DNA of 9,740 nt from Acidimicrobiales bacterium (GTDB lineage Bacteria; Actinomycetota; Acidimicrobiia; Acidimicrobiales; RAAP-2). The notes below the pieces were generated by a model. It searched no databases. It had not been told where the DNA came from and saw nothing but the letters and a program-made list of their open reading frames with translations. Of the stretch, positions 7,354 to 9,740 are shown piece after piece. A program made the translations under genes and the position numbers. Position 1 is the stretch's first letter; the number at the start of each line of letters is the position of its first letter. The stretch is from assembly GCA_030044045.1 (NCBI GenBank), contig JASHWO010000041.1, positions 1-9,740 of the forward strand, read 5' to 3'.

Positions 7354-8223
7354 ATGCCCGAGCCGCGGTGCCTGCTGACCGTCCACGCCCATCCCGACGA
7401 CGAGTCGTCGAAAGGGGCCGGCACGGTGGCCCGCTACCACGCAGCCGGGGTGCGGACGGTCCTCGTGTGCTGCACCGGGGGCGAGGCCGGTGACGTGCTG
7501 AACCCGGCCATGGACACCCCCGAGGTGCGGGCCCGCCTGGCCGAGGTCCGCCAGGAGGAGCTGGACCGGGCGGCGGCCATCATCGGCTACGACGAGGTGG
7601 TGCGCCTGGGTTACCGGGACTCGGGCATGCCCGGCACCGACGCCAATGCCCACCCGGACGCCTTCGCCAACGTGCCGCTGGAGGTGGCGGTGGGCCGGCT
7701 GGTGGCCGAGATCCGCCGGGCGCGACCCCAGGTGATGGTCACCTACCCGGAAGAGCAGCGCCAGTACCCGCACCCCGACCACCTGCGGGTGCACGAGATC
7801 TCGGTGGCGGCCTGGGCGGCGGCGGCCGACCCCGACCGGTACTCGGAGGCCGGGCCGGCCTGGGCGCCGATGAAGCTGTACTACACGTTGTGGCCGCGGC
7901 AGCGCATGCTGGCCATGCACGAGAAGTTCGTGGAGCTGGGCTTGGAGTCGCCGTTCGACGAGCGGTGGCGGGAGCGGCTGCAGGAGGCGGCGGACGAGCC
8001 GGTGTCGACCGCGGTGGACCTGGCCGGCTTCGCCGACGTGCGGGGCGACGCCTTGCGGGCCCACGCCACGCAGGTGGACCCGACCTCCCCTTTCTGGTTC
8101 GGGCTGCCGCCGGAGGTCCTCCGGACCATCCACCCCTTCGACGACTACTTCCTGGCCCGGAGCCGGGTGGGCGAGGCGCCGGCGGGCACGGTGGAGGACG
8201 ACCTCTTCGCCCGTATCCCCTGA
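7354..8223 (+). CDS. mca: Mycothiol S-conjugate amidase
   Basis: The 289-residue zinc amidase of the PIG-L/LmbE family cleaves mycothiol-toxin conjugates to a mercapturic acid plus GlcN-Ins in the cytoplasm. The metal motif is HAHPDDESSKGAG (11-23): His13, Asp16 and catalytic Asp15. Lys20 in SSKG is the Mca-type residue that distinguishes it from the deacetylase MshB. CTGGEAGDVLNPAMD (40-54) and YPHPDHLRVHEISVAA (138-153, supplying the third zinc ligand) follow closely the mycobacterial Mca pattern. LYYTLWPRQRM, ALRAHATQVDP and the ending ELFAGI-like DDLFARIP also agree. The ATG at 7354 gives the family N-terminus and probably a leaderless mRNA. The gene is divergent from pspA. It ends just before a double-hairpin element shared with the convergent gene. 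Confidence 0.94.
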   Translation: MPEPRCLLTVHAHPDDESSKGAGTVARYHAAGVRTVLVCCTGGEAGDVLNPAMDTPEVRARLAEVRQEELDRAAAIIGYDEVVRLGYRDSGMPGTDANAHPDAFANVPLEVAVGRLVAEIRRARPQVMVTYPEEQRQYPHPDHLRVHEISVAAWAAAADPDRYSEAGPAWAPMKLYYTLWPRQRMLAMHEKFVELGLESPFDERWRERLQEAADEPVSTAVDLAGFADVRGDALRAHATQVDPTSPFWFGLPPEVLRTIHPFDDYFLARSRVGEAPAGTVEDDLFARIP

Positions 8224-8309
8224 CCGGGCGGGCCAAGTGACGACAGCCGGCGTGGGGCAGGGGCCCCACGTCCCGGAGGAGCCCGGGTTGGGGTGCCCGG
8301 GCGGGCCAA
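8224..8309. repeat. 13-base direct repeat flanking double-hairpin element A
   Basis: CCGGGCGGGCCAA occurs exactly at 8224-8236, immediately after the mca stop codon, and again at 8297-8309, just before the end of the convergent small gene. The copies are 73 bases apart and enclose the tandem hairpins at 8251-8302; the second copy overlaps the last arm. Confidence 0.7.
8251..8302 (-). terminator. Tandem double-hairpin element A (candidate bidirectional terminator)
   Basis: Hairpin 1 pairs CGTGGGG (8251-8257) with CCCCACG (8264-8270) around a 6-base loop. Hairpin 2 pairs GCCCGGG (8281-8287) with CCCGGGC (8296-8302) around TTGGGGTG. The linker includes CCGGAGGAGC (8273-8282), the same ten bases found in element B. 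The element lies between mca (+) and the small membrane protein gene (-), ending 11 bases beyond the latter's stop codon. It has no U-tract. Termination is inferred from position and structure. Confidence 0.6.
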
Positions 8310-8313
8310 ATAC

Positions 8314-8481
8314 TCAGCCCAGGATGCGAAGGTGGATGGCGCCGGCGCTCTGGGCCAGGATCAGGGCCACCGCCGCCGCCACGGCCAGCGCCAGCAGCAC
8401 GACCAGGAACCCGCGCCAGCGCACCGGGCCCGGCACCCGCCGTCGCTGGGTGGGCGCCGGCCGGTGGGCGCCGCCGGTCAC
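8314..8481 (-). CDS. Small single-span membrane protein (55 residues), unknown function
   Basis: A short frame begins at GTG 8481, which overlaps the deacetylase stop codon as GTGA (4 bases), and ends at TGA 8314-8316. The product has a basic, proline-containing N-terminus (VTGGAHRPAPTQRRR) and one strongly hydrophobic helix, GFLVVLLALAVAAAVALILA (24-43). A short tail, QSAGAIHLRILG, follows. With Arg residues before the helix, an N-in orientation is expected. The tail after the helix faintly recalls the LapA/DUF1049 pattern (a QN-type motif followed by a short strand), but the match is too weak to name it. Coupling to the deacetylase gene is the best argument that it is real. It ends at double-hairpin element A. 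Confidence 0.6.
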   Translation of the reverse strand: MTGGAHRPAPTQRRRVPGPVRWRGFLVVLLALAVAAAVALILAQSAGAIHLRILG

Positions 8482-9314
8482 CCGCCGTCGCGGGCCAGTT
8501 GGCGCAACGCCCGGAAGCCCAACAGCGTGACCCCCGCCTCCTCGACCGCCTGGCGCAGGAAGCCGTCCTCGCAAGCCAGGCGGTAGTCGTCCACCCGGTC
8601 CTCCCAGTCGGCGGCGATGGCCCGGAGCTCGGGGCTGTCCACCGCCGGGTGGACGTGCATCTCGGTCACCCCGGGCTTCAGCCGCCCCAGGTGGTGCTCG
8701 AACATGGACCGGGTGCCCACGCCGGGCACGAACAGCAGCTCGTCGGTGAATACCACCCCGGCCTCGGCGGCCACGTCGCGGGCCGGGAACCCCATGTACT
8801 CCTCCATCCGCCGGCCAGCCATGCGGAGAGGCAGGCGGAACTCGACGGCCATGTCGAGGTAGGCGTCGAAGAACTCCGGCCGGAACTGCAGCGTGCCCAT
8901 GTGGGCGTCGATGTGGCTGACGTCGAAGCCCCACAGGATGGCCCGCTCGATCTGGGCCCGGCACTCCCGCCGCACCTCGTCCAGGTCGGCGTGCTCCCAG
9001 ACGTCCTCGGTGGTGCGGGGGAAGCCGCCGTCGCCTCCCACCAGGGAGGGGGCGTGGGTGATCGGCCCCCAGCGGTAGAGCTCCCACTCGGCGTTGACGG
9101 TGAGGTGGACCCCCACGTCCTCGCCCCGGTACCGGGCGGCCGCCTCCCGGGCCCACGGGCAGGGCACCATGAGCGTGGCACTGGTCACCAGCCCGGTGTG
9201 GAGGCACTCGTAGATGCCCACGTTGGCCGAGTGGCAGAAGCCGAGGTCGTCGGCGTTGATGATGAGGAGCTTGGCGTCGGCCGGGTACCCCAGCCGCTCG
9301 GCGAGCGTCGGCAT
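8478..9314 (-). CDS. ChbG/YdjC (HpnK-like) carbohydrate deacetylase family protein
   Basis: The 278-residue protein belongs to the YdjC/ChbG family of metal-dependent carbohydrate deacetylases, which remove acetyl groups from N-acetylated sugars such as chitooligosaccharides. The family motifs are present: LLIINADDLGFCHSAN (16-31, metal-binding Asp), GVHLTVNAEW (68-77, His70), SHIDAHMGT (133-141, His134 and His138) and EMHVHPAV (218-225, His220 and His222). No signal peptide is seen, so a cytoplasmic site is likely. The substrate is unknown; no chitobiose or hopanoid genes are nearby. The ATG at 9314 is preferred because a TACCGT box ends exactly 7 bases before it; the frame is open further upstream but that would run into the hairpin element after purE. 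The stop overlaps the GTG of the small membrane protein gene. Confidence 0.87.
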   Translation of the reverse strand: MPTLAERLGYPADAKLLIINADDLGFCHSANVGIYECLHTGLVTSATLMVPCPWAREAAARYRGEDVGVHLTVNAEWELYRWGPITHAPSLVGGDGGFPRTTEDVWEHADLDEVRRECRAQIERAILWGFDVSHIDAHMGTLQFRPEFFDAYLDMAVEFRLPLRMAGRRMEEYMGFPARDVAAEAGVVFTDELLFVPGVGTRSMFEHHLGRLKPGVTEMHVHPAVDSPELRAIAADWEDRVDDYRLACEDGFLRQAVEEAGVTLLGFRALRQLARDGG

Positions 9315-9320
9315 GCCGCG

Positions 9321-9326
9321 ACGGTA
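9321..9326 (-). promoter_or_regulatory. -10 box (TACCGT) of the ChbG-like gene
   Basis: On the minus strand TACCGT ends 7 bases before the ATG at 9314, so the mRNA would start at the A of the start codon. No Shine-Dalgarno sequence lies between, and no clear TTG-type -35 is seen at 17-18 bases. Confidence 0.5.
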
Positions 9327-9366
9327 GCGCCCGGCGGCGCTCCCCGGTGCCGGCCCGGCCTGCCGG

Positions 9367-9455
9367 CTCAGCCGGGCGTGGGGTTGGGGTCCCCACGCAC
9401 CGGAGGAGCATGGGGTTGGGGCCCCATGCGGGGCTGGCAACTCAGCCGGGCGTGG
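9367..9455. repeat. 15-base direct repeat flanking double-hairpin element B
   Basis: CTCAGCCGGGCGTGG is found exactly at 9367-9381 and at 9441-9455, 74 bases apart. The right copy contains the purE stop codon (9442-9444) and its last codons; the left copy overlaps the first stem of hairpin 1. The period matches the 73 bases seen around element A, although the repeated sequence differs. Confidence 0.75.
9376..9429 (-). terminator. Tandem double-hairpin element B downstream of purE
   Basis: Hairpin 1 pairs GCGTGGGG (9376-9383) with CCCCACGC (9391-9398) around TTGGGGT. Hairpin 2 pairs GCATGGGG (9408-9415) with CCCCATGC (9422-9429) around TTGGGG. Linker bases CCGGAGGAGC (9400-9409) are identical to element A. 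The block follows the purE stop codon by 12 bases and precedes the ChbG-like gene on the same strand, so a terminator or 3'-end stabiliser for purE is the simplest reading. There is no U-tract. Confidence 0.6.
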
Positions 9456-9740
9456 CCAGCCCCCGGTCCTGGGCCCGGGCCTGCTCGGCCAGATCCTGCT
9501 GGTGGGCGGCCACGGCGGCGGCCAGCTCGGGGTCGGCCGTGGCCAGGATACGCACGGCCAGCAGCCCGGCGTTGGCTCCGCCGTTCACCGCCACGGTGGC
9601 CACCGGCACGCCCCTGGGCATCTGGACCATCGACAGCAACGAGTCGAGCCCGTCCATGGTGGCCAGGGCCACCGGCACCCCGACCACCGGGAGGGGCGTG
9701 ACCGCGGCGAGCATGCCGGGCAGGTGGGCCGCGCCGCCCG
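9442..9740 (-). CDS. purE: N5-carboxyaminoimidazole ribonucleotide mutase PurE, N-terminal part outside the window
   Basis: The frame runs off the right edge and ends at TGA 9442-9444, leaving about 98 residues of a protein usually near 160. The visible part starts [23 protein letters not shown], the PurE core in which the His of AAHLPGM corresponds to His75 of the E. coli enzyme. [31 protein letters not shown] follows, with the substrate-binding MPRG loop, and then a C-terminal helix rich in Ala and Gln. The missing part would carry the SAHRTP motif with the catalytic histidine. PurE rearranges N5-CAIR to CAIR in purine synthesis. The final codons lie inside a 15-base repeat, and a double hairpin follows. 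Confidence 0.95.
   Translation of the reverse strand, partial: GGAAHLPGMLAAVTPLPVVGVPVALATMDGLDSLLSMVQMPRGVPVATVAVNGGANAGLLAVRILATADPELAAAVAAHQQDLAEQARAQDRGLATPG

Noticed and set aside
6397..8133. Upstream continuation of the htpX frame, giving a protein of about 900 residues
   Set aside because: The extra part is a shifted frame through pspA and antisense to mca, without family features. The TGATG junction and the HtpX N-terminus fix the start at 6396.
9402..9740. GGAGGAG followed by ATG at 9410 on the plus strand, with an open frame to the window end
   Set aside because: It looks like a start site, but the bases are the linker and stem of hairpin element B and the frame is purely antisense to purE. 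It encodes no recognisable protein.

Overview
The window is a very GC-rich stretch (roughly 72-74% G+C by eye) of ordinary chromosome from a high-GC actinomycete. Three things point to Actinomycetota. There is a mycothiol S-conjugate amidase (mca). There are two enzymes of mainly F420-linked families, a luciferase-like protein and a PPOX-fold protein. There is also the pspA-htpX-pspAB stress operon typical of that phylum. The gene style suggests a deep lineage such as Acidimicrobiia, but that is inference. Both edges cut through genes, and no non-coding stretch exceeds about 135 bases.

Layout: (1) 3-836 (+) compact luciferase-like protein, 5' end outside the window; (2) 864-1265 (-) PPOX-fold F420-type enzyme; (3) 1292-2173 (+) endonuclease IV, divergent from the PPOX gene; (4) 2261-3640 (+) class II fumarase; (5) 3637-3927 (+) pterin-4a-carbinolamine dehydratase, overlapping fumC by 4 bases; (6) 3904-4638 (-) tyrosine phosphatase; (7) 7220 down to 4706 (-) the operon pspA, htpX, pspAB; (8) 7354-8223 (+) mca; (9) 9314 down to 8314 (-) a ChbG/YdjC-type deacetylase coupled to a 55-residue one-span membrane protein; (10) 9442-9740 (-) the C-terminal part of purE.

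Functionally, the psp operon is an envelope-stress module: an ESCRT-III-like membrane remodeller, a membrane zinc protease and an actinobacterial partner protein. The other genes are housekeeping functions: AP-site DNA repair, TCA cycle, purine synthesis, thiol detoxification and pterin recycling.

Two non-coding patterns stand out. First, most operon-leading genes lack a Shine-Dalgarno sequence and have a TANNNT-type -10 box 7-10 bases before the start codon, as expected for leaderless mRNAs; pspA is the exception, with a -10 box, a leader and a perfect AGGAGG. Second, the minus-strand genes at 8314 and 9442 both end in the same type of tandem double-hairpin element. Each has variable stems, TTGGGG-type loops and an identical CCGGAGGAGC linker, and each lies between direct repeats 73-74 bases apart. 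This element is the best candidate here for something undescribed.
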